DNA from: Pigmentiphaga aceris
Lineage (GTDB): Bacteria > Pseudomonadota > Gammaproteobacteria > Burkholderiales > Burkholderiaceae_B
DNA length: 64,000 bases
Assembly: GCF_008119665.1 (NCBI RefSeq)
Contig: NZ_CP043046.1
Location: 5,146,001-5,210,000, forward strand
Direction: 5' to 3'
Shown here: one piece after another, positions 28,124 through 35,722 of the stretch
How the letters are laid out: each line of letters starts with the position of its first letter
Numbering within the stretch: position 1 is the first letter of the stretch
Made by a program: the position numbers and the translations under genes
The notes under the pieces: model-generated
Seen by the model: the letters and a program-made list of their open reading frames with translations, nothing else
What the model was told of the DNA's origin: nothing
Databases searched by the model: none

Positions 28124-28609
28124 TTATTGCAGTTTGGTCTTGATCGAGGCCAACAAGGCTTCGGCACGTGCCTTCACGACCGGATGATCATCACCGGCCA
28201 GATTCAACACCAGCTCCAGCGAATCGATGGCTTCGGGCAGACGCTCCAGGACAATCAGGCACTCGGCGCAATGAAATGGCGGCACCGGATCATCCAGGCT
28301 GATCAGTGTTGCCATCATGTAATGTTGCAGTGCATCGGCGTAGCGTCCGAGCATCTGGCAAGTGCTGGCCAGTGCCACGAGGTAGCGGGGTTCCAGGTGA
28401 TCCCAGATCACCAGCATCGAAAACGCTTTGAACGCTTCGCTGTAGCGGCCTTGCTGATGGAAGCCATACCCCAGCTGGTACATGGCTTCGCGCTCATCTT
28501 CCGTGATGTCCAACGCCGGACCAATCGTTCCGCCCGCCAGCAGCGCGGTCTTCAGACCTTCGATTATTTCTTCGTCTTTTGTTGAAACTTCCTGGCTTTG
28601 CTGACTCAC
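28124..28609 (-). CDS. Translocator chaperone BcrH1 (SycD/LcrH class II)
   Basis: A second class II TPR chaperone (161 residues), with repeats at about residues 45-140 (QLGYGFHQQGRYSEAFKAF; ALASTCQMLGRYADALQHY; HCAECLIVLERLPEAIDSL). The GTG at 28609 has GGGAG upstream; the frame is open further upstream but has no better start. Two SycD-type chaperones in one locus, flanking bopD-bopB, is the Bordetella arrangement. Confidence 0.9.
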   Translation of the reverse strand: MSQQSQEVSTKDEEIIEGLKTALLAGGTIGPALDITEDEREAMYQLGYGFHQQGRYSEAFKAFSMLVIWDHLEPRYLVALASTCQMLGRYADALQHYMMATLISLDDPVPPFHCAECLIVLERLPEAIDSLELVLNLAGDDHPVVKARAEALLASIKTKLQ

Positions 28610-28640
28610 GATTGGGCTCCCGACGGCAAGATGAAAAAAT

Positions 28641-28934
28641 TCAGACCATGAAACGGGGTTTCTTCCCCGTGCTGGCGCGTACAGGCGTGGCAAAGCTCGA
28701 ACGGGCCGCTTCTTCTGCAACTTCGCGCTCGACAGCTTCCATATCGGCGTCGAACTGCGCCTTCGCCTCGGCGATTTCCTTGTCCCCGGTGTTCTGAGCG
28801 ACGACTGCGCGCACTTTTTCCGGGTCGAGGCCTTGGCTGCGATAGAAGGCGTCGGTCTCGGCGAGTTGCTCTTTGACGCGGGCAACGAGGGCTTCTGATT
28901 CGCGGAGGATTTCTTGCGGGTCTTTCTTCGACAT
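28641..28934 (-). CDS. Small coiled-coil T3SS protein in the LcrG/PcrG position
   Basis: A 97-residue, highly charged helical protein (ESEALVARVKEQLAETDAFY, then KAQFDADMEAVEREVAEEAA). It lies between the tip-protein genes and the translocator chaperone gene. In Yersinia and Pseudomonas that place holds LcrG/PcrG, a tip-protein chaperone and secretion regulator of the same length. I see no diagnostic motif, so the function is by position. It starts 39 bp after the first tip gene ends. Confidence 0.6.
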   Translation of the reverse strand: MSKKDPQEILRESEALVARVKEQLAETDAFYRSQGLDPEKVRAVVAQNTGDKEIAEAKAQFDADMEAVEREVAEEAARSSFATPVRASTGKKPRFMV

Positions 28935-28973
28935 GACTGATCCTGACTAGGGGGGTGTGGGGTTGCGCGCCGA

Positions 28974-29492
28974 TCAGCGCATGTTGCCGATGATGGACGA
29001 ACGGCTTTCCTGCATCTTCTTGACGAAATTCGTCATCACGTCGAAGGCTTCATTGCGCTTGTTCGACATGCTTTGCAAGCGGAGCATATCCATCTGCTGC
29101 GTGTTGCCCAACGCGTCGATCTGGCCCTTGACCTTGGTGATGGCCGTTTCGATGTCGCTGCGCTTGGTGTCCTTGGTGATCGAGACATCCGTGATACCAG
29201 CATCTTTGAACGCGGTCTTGACCGCAGCGATCTCGGCGTCCGTGGCGCTCGAAGGCTTGTCAGCGGCGTTCGTACCTGCACGGTTCAATACGGTATTCAT
29301 GGCATTGAGTGCCGTGTTCAGCTTGGACGACAGTTCGTTGCGGTTCTGCACTTCCTGGATCTGGGTCTGCAGTTGGGAGTCGAGCAGCTTGGTGCGCTCG
29401 CTCTGCACCATCATCAGCGCGGTTTCGAGGTCCAGAGACTGGAGATTCTGCAGATTGATGGCGCCTGCGCCATTAGTTGCGTTTACCGACAT
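28974..29492 (-). CDS. bsp22: Bsp22-like T3SS tip/filament protein, copy 1
   Basis: A 172-residue homologue of Bordetella Bsp22, the protein that polymerises at the needle tip. The N-terminal block (about residues 12-52, INLQNLQSLDLETALMMVQS onward) and C-terminal block (about residues 117-172, containing GNTQQMDMLRLQSMSNKRNE) are helical and nearly identical to copies 2 and 3. The central 60 residues are shorter and unrelated in detail. The ATG at 29492 has AGGAG. It has its own GGAACC box upstream, with GACAC in place of GTCAC. Confidence 0.85.
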   Translation of the reverse strand: MSVNATNGAGAINLQNLQSLDLETALMMVQSERTKLLDSQLQTQIQEVQNRNELSSKLNTALNAMNTVLNRAGTNAADKPSSATDAEIAAVKTAFKDAGITDVSITKDTKRSDIETAITKVKGQIDALGNTQQMDMLRLQSMSNKRNEAFDVMTNFVKKMQESRSSIIGNMR

Positions 29493-29577
29493 GTTGCGAA
29501 CTCCTGAATTGGCCATTGCGGCCGCGATGTTGGGATGAGGGGCGGATCGTTGTCATGTCCGCGCCATTGAAGGGTAA

Positions 29578-29602
29578 GTGTCAAACCAGGGCTGGCGGTT
29601 CC
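29578..29602 (-). promoter_or_regulatory. Predicted ECF promoter of tip copy 1
   Basis: Minus-strand GGAACC (29597-29602), 14 bp, GACAC (29578-29582), 86 bp before the start codon. It is the only copy of the box with A at the second -10 position, so it may be weaker. Confidence 0.65.
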
Positions 29603-29633
29603 ATCGGAAAGATGTAACAGTGGCGGCCAGCCA

Positions 29634-30260
29634 TCAACGCATGTTGCCGATGATCGAAGAGCGGCTTTCCTGCATCTTTTTCACGAAATTCGTCATCACG
29701 TCAAAGGCTTCGTTGCGCTTGTTCGACAGGCTTTGCAGGCGAAGCATGTCCATCTGCTGTGTGTTGCCCAGTGCGTCGATCATGCCCTTCACTTTTGTCA
29801 CTGCGGCTTCCAGCTGGCTGCGCGGCGTGGACGGCGCGCTCATGATCGCGGGATTGTTCCTGACGATCTGGGTGGCAGACGTTGGCTTGCCATCAGCACC
29901 GATGACGTGGCGAACACCGGCTCCCGCCGTGAAGCCGAGGTCCGTGATGCCCGCCGCCGCAATGGCGTCGTTCAGCGGAACCTCGGCATTGCCTGCTCTT
30001 TCCGAGGGCCAGGCTGAAGCAACATCGTTCGGTCCCGTTCCGCTGATCTGCCCGATCGACGCATTCAGCGCGTTCACCACATTGTTCAGCTTGGAGACCA
30101 TTTCGTTGCGGTTCTGCACTTCCTGGATCTGGGTCTGCAACTGGCTGTCGAGCAGCTTGGTGCGCTCGCTTTGCACCATCATCAGCGCCGTTTCCAGGTC
30201 CATGGACTGCAGATTCTGCAGATTGATGCCTGCTGCGCCGCCAAGACTATCGATGCTCAT
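29634..30260 (-). CDS. bsp22: Bsp22-like T3SS tip/filament protein, copy 2
   Basis: A 208-residue tip-protein paralogue. Residues 1-52 match copy 3 almost exactly, and the last 58 residues match both other copies with a few conservative changes (QSLSNKRNE rather than QSMSNKRNE). The central region (about residues 53-150) is its own, apart from a short shared patch (VPLNDA, AGITDLGFT) also found in copy 3. The ATG at 30260 has AGGAG; an upstream ATG at 30347 lies inside the duplicated leader and is rejected. Confidence 0.85.
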   Translation of the reverse strand: MSIDSLGGAAGINLQNLQSMDLETALMMVQSERTKLLDSQLQTQIQEVQNRNEMVSKLNNVVNALNASIGQISGTGPNDVASAWPSERAGNAEVPLNDAIAAAGITDLGFTAGAGVRHVIGADGKPTSATQIVRNNPAIMSAPSTPRSQLEAAVTKVKGMIDALGNTQQMDMLRLQSLSNKRNEAFDVMTNFVKKMQESRSSIIGNMR

Positions 30261-30362
30261 TTTCTTTGCTCCTGTCAGGCTAAGACCTGTACTGACTGTA
30301 GGTTTGCGCGATTGTTGATGGCGATTGTTGATGGCAATCGCCGCCATTGCAGGGTGAGTGAC
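30261..30362 (-). repeat. Duplicated promoter/leader segment, copy A (partner 31064-31165)
   Basis: About 100 bp between the -10 element and the start codon are repeated almost base for base before tip copies 2 and 3. Only a few substitutions are seen, such as ggctaag/ggccaag and actgtag/actatag. Both copies contain an 8-bp hairpin, GGCGATTG-TTGATGG-CAATCGCC (30320-30342 here). Copy 1 lacks this leader. Confidence 0.9.
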
Positions 30363-30382
30363 AAAACCATGGCGTAGGTTCC
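30358..30382 (-). promoter_or_regulatory. Predicted ECF promoter of tip copy 2
   Basis: Minus-strand GGAACC (30377-30382), 14 bp, GTCAC (30358-30362), 98 bp before the start codon. It lies at the edge of a duplicated leader shared with copy 3. Confidence 0.75.
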
Positions 30383-30415
30383 GTCTGCTTGAAACCCGCG
30401 CGGCTGCGGGCGTTC

Positions 30416-31063
30416 TCAGCGCATATTGCCGATGATGGACGAGCGGCTTTCCTGCATCTTTTTCACGAAATTCGTCATCACGTCGAAGGCTTCATTGCGC
30501 TTGTTCGACATGCTTTGCAAGCGGAGCATGTCCATCTGCTGCGTGTTGCCCAACGCATCGATCTGGCCCTTGACCTTGGTGATGGCGGCGTCGATCTGGC
30601 CCTTGGTCGTACCGCCGTTCATGATGTTTCCACCCGAGGTGATCTCGCTGCCGCGCAGATGGTTGGTACCACTGACGGTAGCGACCGGCTGCTTGGTACC
30701 GTCCGCATTGAGGACAGAACGCTGGCCGTTGCCAGTGAAACCAAGATCTGTGATACCCGCGTCGCGCATCGCATCATTGAGCGGAACTTCGATGTCCTTG
30801 ACAGCGTTCGCGTCCCAGCCGCTGGCCGTCGACTTGGCGTCTGTCCCGCACTTGGCCGCATAGGCATTCAGCCCATTCAATACGGTATTGAGCTTGGCAA
30901 CCAGCGCGTTACGGTTCTGCACTTCCTGGATCTGGGTCTGCAACTGGCTGTCGAGCAGCTTGGTGCGCTCACTCTGCACCATCATCAGCGCCGTTTCCAG
31001 GTCCATGGACTGCAGATTCTGCAGATTGATGCCTGCTGCGCCGCCGAGACTGTCGATGCTCAT
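30416..31063 (-). CDS. bsp22: Bsp22-like T3SS tip/filament protein, copy 3
   Basis: The longest paralogue, 215 residues, first in the minus-strand T3SS unit. Ends are as in copies 1 and 2. Its central 105 residues are distinct and hold the only cysteine of the set (YAAKCGTD, about residue 72). The ATG at 31063 has AGGAG and is preceded by the duplicated leader and a GGAACC box. Bsp22-type proteins form a filament on the needle that contacts the translocators, and the centre is the part expected to be exposed. Confidence 0.87.
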   Translation of the reverse strand: MSIDSLGGAAGINLQNLQSMDLETALMMVQSERTKLLDSQLQTQIQEVQNRNALVAKLNTVLNGLNAYAAKCGTDAKSTASGWDANAVKDIEVPLNDAMRDAGITDLGFTGNGQRSVLNADGTKQPVATVSGTNHLRGSEITSGGNIMNGGTTKGQIDAAITKVKGQIDALGNTQQMDMLRLQSMSNKRNEAFDVMTNFVKKMQESRSSIIGNMR

Positions 31064-31165
31064 TTTCTTTGCTCCTGTCAGGCCAAGACCTGTACTGACT
31101 ATAGGTTTGCGCGATTGTCGATGGCGATTGTTGATGGCAATCGCCGCCATTGCAGGGTGAGTGAC
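31064..31165 (-). repeat. Duplicated promoter/leader segment, copy B (partner 30261-30362)
   Basis: Second copy of the leader described for tip copy 2. Its hairpin is GGCGATTG (31123-31130), loop of 7, CAATCGCC (31138-31145). In the mRNA this would be a stem-loop about 60 nt before the ribosome site. Confidence 0.9.
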
Positions 31166-31185
31166 AAACCACCGTAGCCGGTTCC
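31161..31185 (-). promoter_or_regulatory. Predicted ECF promoter of tip copy 3 and the main T3SS unit
   Basis: Minus-strand GGAACC (31180-31185), 14 bp, GTCAC (31161-31165). It heads the long minus-strand unit and is divergent from the bopN promoter 72 bp away. Confidence 0.78.
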
Positions 31186-31256
31186 CTGCTCGAAATGTAA
31201 CAAGCGCAGAGAAAACCCGTTACGTCGTCTGCGTGTGCGAAGTTGCGAGATCAAAT

Positions 31257-31281
31257 GGAACTTTTGCCACTTGCTTGTTAC
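31257..31281 (+). promoter_or_regulatory. Predicted ECF promoter of the bopN operon
   Basis: Plus-strand GGAACT (31257-31262), 14 bp, GTTAC (31277-31281), 49 bp before the bopN start. It gives the divergent plus-strand T3SS unit the same control as the minus-strand unit. Confidence 0.75.
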
Positions 31282-31330
31282 TACCACTGGCAAGCCGGAT
31301 TTCCCGACCCAGATCCACTCCCCTACGCCC

Positions 31331-32437
31331 ATGAATCGCATAGACGCCGGTACTAACATTGCCTCCTACGCTCAGACCTCGATGCAGGCCGGGGCGGGCC
31401 AGACCATGGGTCAACAGGCCGGTCTGGCGCTGGGCGAAGCCGTGGTGCACGTAGAGGGTGAGTTCTCGCTGGCAGATTCGGCCGAAGAACTGAGCCTGCA
31501 TATGGCGGAAAAGACCGAGGAAAAGACCCACGCCGAACGCACGGTGAAGTCCGACCGGCCCTTGCAGGTGCTGGATGCGGCCGAAATCGAAGACCTGCTG
31601 GACGAAACGCACGACGCCGACGCCCAGGCCAAGCTCAGCGAACTGACCAAGCACCTGCTGGAAGGCAAGGGAAACCCGCGCGAACAGGCGGGCAAGGCGT
31701 TCGAGGACATCTCCCAGCAATACCTGGCCTTGCAGTACGCCTTGCAGAAAGGCGAGCAGGAAGGCGCATCGGTAGACGTGCTGGAAGGCCTTCGCGACGC
31801 CATTGCCGACATGGAGATGGAAAGCGGCCCGGAAATTCGCGCCGGGATCAATTCGCTGCGCACCGCAGGGGCCTTTGGGGCCGACGCCGCGGGCGTGGCG
31901 GATTTCCAGCGTACCTACCGCGACGTGGTGCTGGGCGAGAACTCGCTGTCCAAGACGCTGAATCTGGCTATTGAACGATTTGGCGAAAAAGACGTGGGAC
32001 GTGGCGTCAAGCAGTTGATCCAGGCGCTGGGCGCGGATCTGGCCGCAACCAAACCGTCGACCGACAGCGCACGCCTGCAATCGCTGATTCAGGATCTATA
32101 TCAATTAGAGGTTGCCGTCACCGTGCTGGATGGCTGCGCCGAGCTGTCGGCCACGCATCAGGCGCGTGGCGGGGCACCGCTGGACAGCACCAAATTGATG
32201 CGCGACCTGGTCTCGGTCACCGGCGAACGCTGGGTATCGGCCTCGCGCTTCACTGGCATTGCCGATTCGCAGAACGTGCGCGAGCTGGATGCGCGCATTC
32301 CTTTCCTGACTGGCGTCAAGCACATGATGCGTGACCTGCCGGTCCAGATTTACCCCGACACCGACACGCGCCAGTCCATTCTTGGCGCATCCCAGGAAGC
32401 GCTCGATCTTGCGATCGACCAGGAAGAAGAACAATGA
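31331..32437 (+). CDS. sctW: T3SS gatekeeper BopN (SctW; YopN-TyeA type)
   Basis: A 368-residue gatekeeper that holds back effector export until contact. The N-terminal 60 residues are hydrophilic (secretion and chaperone-binding region). The HrpJ-like domain follows (about residues 85-260), and the last 90 residues correspond to the separate TyeA protein of Yersinia, so the two are fused here. The ATG at 31331 lies 49 bp after the promoter box; an in-frame ATG at 31235 is upstream of that box and cannot be used from it. It overlaps the next gene by ATGA. Confidence 0.88.
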   Translation: MNRIDAGTNIASYAQTSMQAGAGQTMGQQAGLALGEAVVHVEGEFSLADSAEELSLHMAEKTEEKTHAERTVKSDRPLQVLDAAEIEDLLDETHDADAQAKLSELTKHLLEGKGNPREQAGKAFEDISQQYLALQYALQKGEQEGASVDVLEGLRDAIADMEMESGPEIRAGINSLRTAGAFGADAAGVADFQRTYRDVVLGENSLSKTLNLAIERFGEKDVGRGVKQLIQALGADLAATKPSTDSARLQSLIQDLYQLEVAVTVLDGCAELSATHQARGGAPLDSTKLMRDLVSVTGERWVSASRFTGIADSQNVRELDARIPFLTGVKHMMRDLPVQIYPDTDTRQSILGASQEALDLAIDQEEEQ

Positions 32438-32811
32438 GTATCGAACAGACGCTGAACGCCTACGGCGAACAGATCGGCATTTCCGGATTGCGTTTCGATG
32501 TGCGCGGCGCAGCCACGCTCAAGACCAGTTCAGGTCGTTTGCTGGCGGTGGAACAAGGCAGCGATGAAGTCCTGATCTATGTGACGCAGCCACTTGGCTA
32601 CGATGCAAGCGCAACCTTGCAGCAGGCCTTCAAACACGCGCATTTCTCTCGCCACGGCGAAGTGCCGGTGCAGATTGCCACGCGCGACGAGCGTGGCGAA
32701 CGCAGCCTGATCAGCCTGATTCGCATCCCCGAGCGGGATTTCACCGTCCTGCGTCTTCAGCAGACCGTCGATTACCTGACGCGCTGGCTTGTCGCGCTGC
32801 AAGACGCCTGA
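32434..32811 (+). CDS. SycN-like chaperone of the gatekeeper
   Basis: A 125-residue CesT/SycN-type chaperone, directly after bopN as pcr2 follows popN in Pseudomonas. The N-terminal helix (MSIEQTLNAYGEQIGI) and mixed beta core (LLAVEQGSDEVLIYVTQPL) fit the fold, and a C-terminal helix closes it. Its likely role is to bind the N-terminus of BopN. Confidence 0.8.
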   Translation: MSIEQTLNAYGEQIGISGLRFDVRGAATLKTSSGRLLAVEQGSDEVLIYVTQPLGYDASATLQQAFKHAHFSRHGEVPVQIATRDERGERSLISLIRIPERDFTVLRLQQTVDYLTRWLVALQDA

Positions 32812-32825
32812 CCCCGGAGCGCGCC

Positions 32826-33224
32826 ATGTCTACGATCGGCAACAACTCACTGCATTTCGACCGCGGCATCGACAGTATCTCGTATGCCTTGAAGGAAACC
32901 GCGCCACAATCTCTTCCGGAACGCCAGCAGGGGCTGATGCCCCCGGGCGAGGGGGTGAAGGCGCAGCTGTCGCAGTTGCTCGACAAACCCAATCTGTCGG
33001 CTTTTCTGGCCGATGCGCTGCGCCCGCCGGCAAGCAATCCTGAATTGCTGACGCCTACGACCTTCGCGGCCACCTTGAACGAAGCCTTGGCCACCTTGAC
33101 CGAAGCGGCTGCCGGCGGCAGCGAAGACGCCAAGGTGCTGAATCGGGCGGTTCGGCAATTGAAAGACGAAACCGGCCTGCGGGACCTGGTGTCGATGTAC
33201 CGCAACGCGCTTTATCAGGGATGA
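32826..33224 (+). CDS. sctX: T3SS protein SctX (YscX/Pcr3 family)
   Basis: A 132-residue early export substrate that acts with SctY and SctV. The C-terminal stretch (DAKVLNRAVRQLKDETGLRD, then LVSMYRNALYQG) is the conserved part of the family, which is confined to Ysc-type and related systems. It lies between the SycN-like gene and sctY, as in Yersinia and Pseudomonas. Confidence 0.85.
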   Translation: MSTIGNNSLHFDRGIDSISYALKETAPQSLPERQQGLMPPGEGVKAQLSQLLDKPNLSAFLADALRPPASNPELLTPTTFAATLNEALATLTEAAAGGSEDAKVLNRAVRQLKDETGLRDLVSMYRNALYQG

Positions 33225-33231
33225 ACTGCCG

Positions 33232-33621
33232 GTGACCAAGCTGTCCGAAGACGCCCGTCAGTTGATGTCGCTGCTGGCTTACATCTATCTGGAAAACGAC
33301 CGACCCGAGAAATGCAGCGTATTGCTGGCGGCGCTCGATGCCTTGGGGCAAGCCGATGTGCGTGCACGCACCACCCTGGCGCTTGCCCAGGTGCGCGCCG
33401 GCAAACCGCAATCCGCCCTTGCCACGCTGGACGGCCTGGCCATGTCCGGGGCGGTCGATGCCGTCTTCCACCTGATCCGCGCCCAGACATTACTGGCGCT
33501 GGACCGTCGTGACGAAGCCACCGCCGCCATGCGCGCCTACGTGGCGCTGCGCCCGCAAGACCTGAATTCCGATGCCGCGGCAGCCGCCGGCGGTGCAGCC
33601 CAGACCTCTACGACCCGCTGA
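33232..33621 (+). CDS. sctY: T3SS chaperone SctY (YscY/Pcr4 family)
   Basis: A 129-residue helical TPR-type protein (LAYIYLENDRPEKCSVLLAA; LALAQVRAGKPQSALATLDG) that binds SctX. The only usable start is the GTG at 33232; the nearby ATG at 33221 runs into a stop after four codons. The tail after residue 110 is Ala-rich and disordered-looking. Confidence 0.85.
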   Translation: MTKLSEDARQLMSLLAYIYLENDRPEKCSVLLAALDALGQADVRARTTLALAQVRAGKPQSALATLDGLAMSGAVDAVFHLIRAQTLLALDRRDEATAAMRAYVALRPQDLNSDAAAAAGGAAQTSTTR

Positions 33622-33628
33622 CGCCCAC

Positions 33629-35722
33629 ATGCAACGAACCCTGAACCGCGCCGTTGCGGTCGTCACAAGCCGCAACGACATCGTATTGGCGGTGCTGATC
33701 GTCGGGATCATCTTCATGATGATTCTGCCGCTGCCGACCATCCTGGTCGACATCCTGATCGGCGTGAACATGACCCTGTCGGCGATTCTGCTGATGGTGG
33801 CCATGTATCTGCCTTCGCCACTTGCGTTCTCGTCTTTCCCGTCGGTGCTGCTGGTCACCACGCTATTTCGTCTGGGTATTTCGATTGCGACCACGCGGCT
33901 GATTCTGCTGGATGGCGATGCCGGTCACATCATCGAGACCTTCGGCAACTTCGTGGTGGGCGGCAACCTGATCGTTGGCCTGGTGGTGTTCCTGATCCTG
34001 ACCATTGTGCAGTTCGTGGTGATCACCAAGGGCGCGGAACGGGTGGCCGAAGTGGCAGCACGCTTCTCGCTGGACGCCATGCCGGGCAAGCAGATGTCGA
34101 TCGACGCCGACATGCGCGCCGGTACCATCGACATGGAACAGGCGCGCGCGCGGCGCGGCATTGTCGAAAAGGAAAGCCAGCTTTACGGTGCCATGGACGG
34201 TGCCATGAAGTTCGTGAAGGGCGACGCGATTGCCGGCCTGATCATCGTGGCGGTGAACCTGCTGGGCGGCATTCTGATCGGCACCATGCAGAAAGGCATG
34301 ACGGCGGGCGACGCCGTGCAGGTGTATTCGATTCTGACCATCGGTGACGGCCTGATTGCGCAGATTCCGGCACTGTTCATCGCCATTTGTGCGGGCCTGA
34401 TCGTGACCCGGGTGCAGACCGGCGACGGTCCGTCCAACGTGGGTAAGGACATCGGCGCGCAGATTCTGGCGCAGCCGCGTGCGCTGCTGATCGCAGCCGC
34501 CATTGCCATCGGCATGGGCCTGATTCCGGGCATGCCGTTCATGGTGTTCTTCTCGCTGGCCGCCGTCGTGGGCGTCATCGGCTTTGTGCTGCAACGCGGC
34601 ATGCGCAAAGTCGTGAACGAAAAAACCGGCGAAATCACCGAGATGCCTGCGCTGCAAGCAGACGGCAAGCCGCCTCCGAAGCCCAAGACCGACGGCAGCG
34701 CGGAATTTGCGCCCACGCTGCCCTTGATGATGGACGTGGCTGCCAGCTTGCAGAAGACTTTCGACGCAGAAGATCTGAACGAAGAGCTGTTGAAGATTCG
34801 CCGCGCGCTTTATTTCGACCTGGGTGTGCCCTTCCCCGGGATTCAGCTGCGTTTCAATGATTCCTTGCCGGAAGAAAGCTACAACATCCTGCTGTCGGAA
34901 GTGCCGGTGTCACAAGGACGCCTGCGCCCGGGCTTCGTGCTGGTGCGCGATTCCGAACAGAACCTGCAGGCGCTGCAGATTCCGTATGAAACCGGCGCAC
35001 GCTTCCTGCCCAGCATTCCCACGATCTGGGTCGATGCAGCCATGGCTCCGGCGCTGGCCGGTGCAGGCATTCCCTACCTGGACGCCAACCAGGTGCTGAC
35101 CTGGCACCTGGCCTTCGTGCTGAAAAAGTATTCATCGGAATTCATCGGCATCCAGGAAGCGCGTTTCCTGCTGACCGCAATGGAAGATCGCTTCCCCGAC
35201 TTGGTGAAGGAAGCCTTGCGCGTGATGCCGGTGCAGAAGATCGCCGAAATCATGCAGCGTCTGGTGTCGGAAGACATTTCCGTGCGCAACCTGCGTTCGG
35301 TGCTGGAAGCGCTGATCGAGTGGGGCCAGAAGGAAAAAGATTCGGTCTTGCTGACCGAGTACGTGCGCATTTCGCTGAAACGCCACATCAGCTACAAGTA
35401 TTCAAGCGGCCAGAACATGCTGCCCGCCTACCTGCTGGCACCGAACGTGGAAGAAACCGTGCGCGGTGCCATCCGCCAGACGTCTGCGGGCAGTTATCTG
35501 GCGCTGGACCCGGCCATCGGCAAGAAACTGGTGGAAAACATCAAGCGCAGCGTGGGCGACCTGAGCGCGGCCAGCCGTGCGCCGGTCTTGCTGACCTCGA
35601 TGGACATCCGCCGTTACCTGCGCAAGATGATCGAGCAAGACCTGTACGAGCTGCCGGTGCTGTCTTACCAGGAGCTGACCCAGGAAATCAATGTGCAGCC
35701 GCTGGCACGGATTGACCTATGA
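33629..35722 (+). CDS. sctV: T3SS major export gate protein SctV (BcrD/LcrD)
   Basis: A 697-residue FHIPEP-family protein, the nonameric export gate. Seven to eight transmembrane helices fill the first 320 residues. The loop with SIDADMRAGTIDMEQARARR (about residues 155-175) is the family signature. The large cytoplasmic ring domain follows (about residues 350-697). The ATG at 33629 lies 7 bp after sctY, and the end overlaps sctD. Confidence 0.96.
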   Translation: MQRTLNRAVAVVTSRNDIVLAVLIVGIIFMMILPLPTILVDILIGVNMTLSAILLMVAMYLPSPLAFSSFPSVLLVTTLFRLGISIATTRLILLDGDAGHIIETFGNFVVGGNLIVGLVVFLILTIVQFVVITKGAERVAEVAARFSLDAMPGKQMSIDADMRAGTIDMEQARARRGIVEKESQLYGAMDGAMKFVKGDAIAGLIIVAVNLLGGILIGTMQKGMTAGDAVQVYSILTIGDGLIAQIPALFIAICAGLIVTRVQTGDGPSNVGKDIGAQILAQPRALLIAAAIAIGMGLIPGMPFMVFFSLAAVVGVIGFVLQRGMRKVVNEKTGEITEMPALQADGKPPPKPKTDGSAEFAPTLPLMMDVAASLQKTFDAEDLNEELLKIRRALYFDLGVPFPGIQLRFNDSLPEESYNILLSEVPVSQGRLRPGFVLVRDSEQNLQALQIPYETGARFLPSIPTIWVDAAMAPALAGAGIPYLDANQVLTWHLAFVLKKYSSEFIGIQEARFLLTAMEDRFPDLVKEALRVMPVQKIAEIMQRLVSEDISVRNLRSVLEALIEWGQKEKDSVLLTEYVRISLKRHISYKYSSGQNMLPAYLLAPNVEETVRGAIRQTSAGSYLALDPAIGKKLVENIKRSVGDLSAASRAPVLLTSMDIRRYLRKMIEQDLYELPVLSYQELTQEINVQPLARIDL

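Noticed and set aside
28974..31185. Assembly artefact as the cause of the triplicated tip gene
   Set aside because: The central regions and lengths differ strongly between copies and the leaders carry distinct substitutions, so they are separate loci. Long-read confirmation would still be useful.
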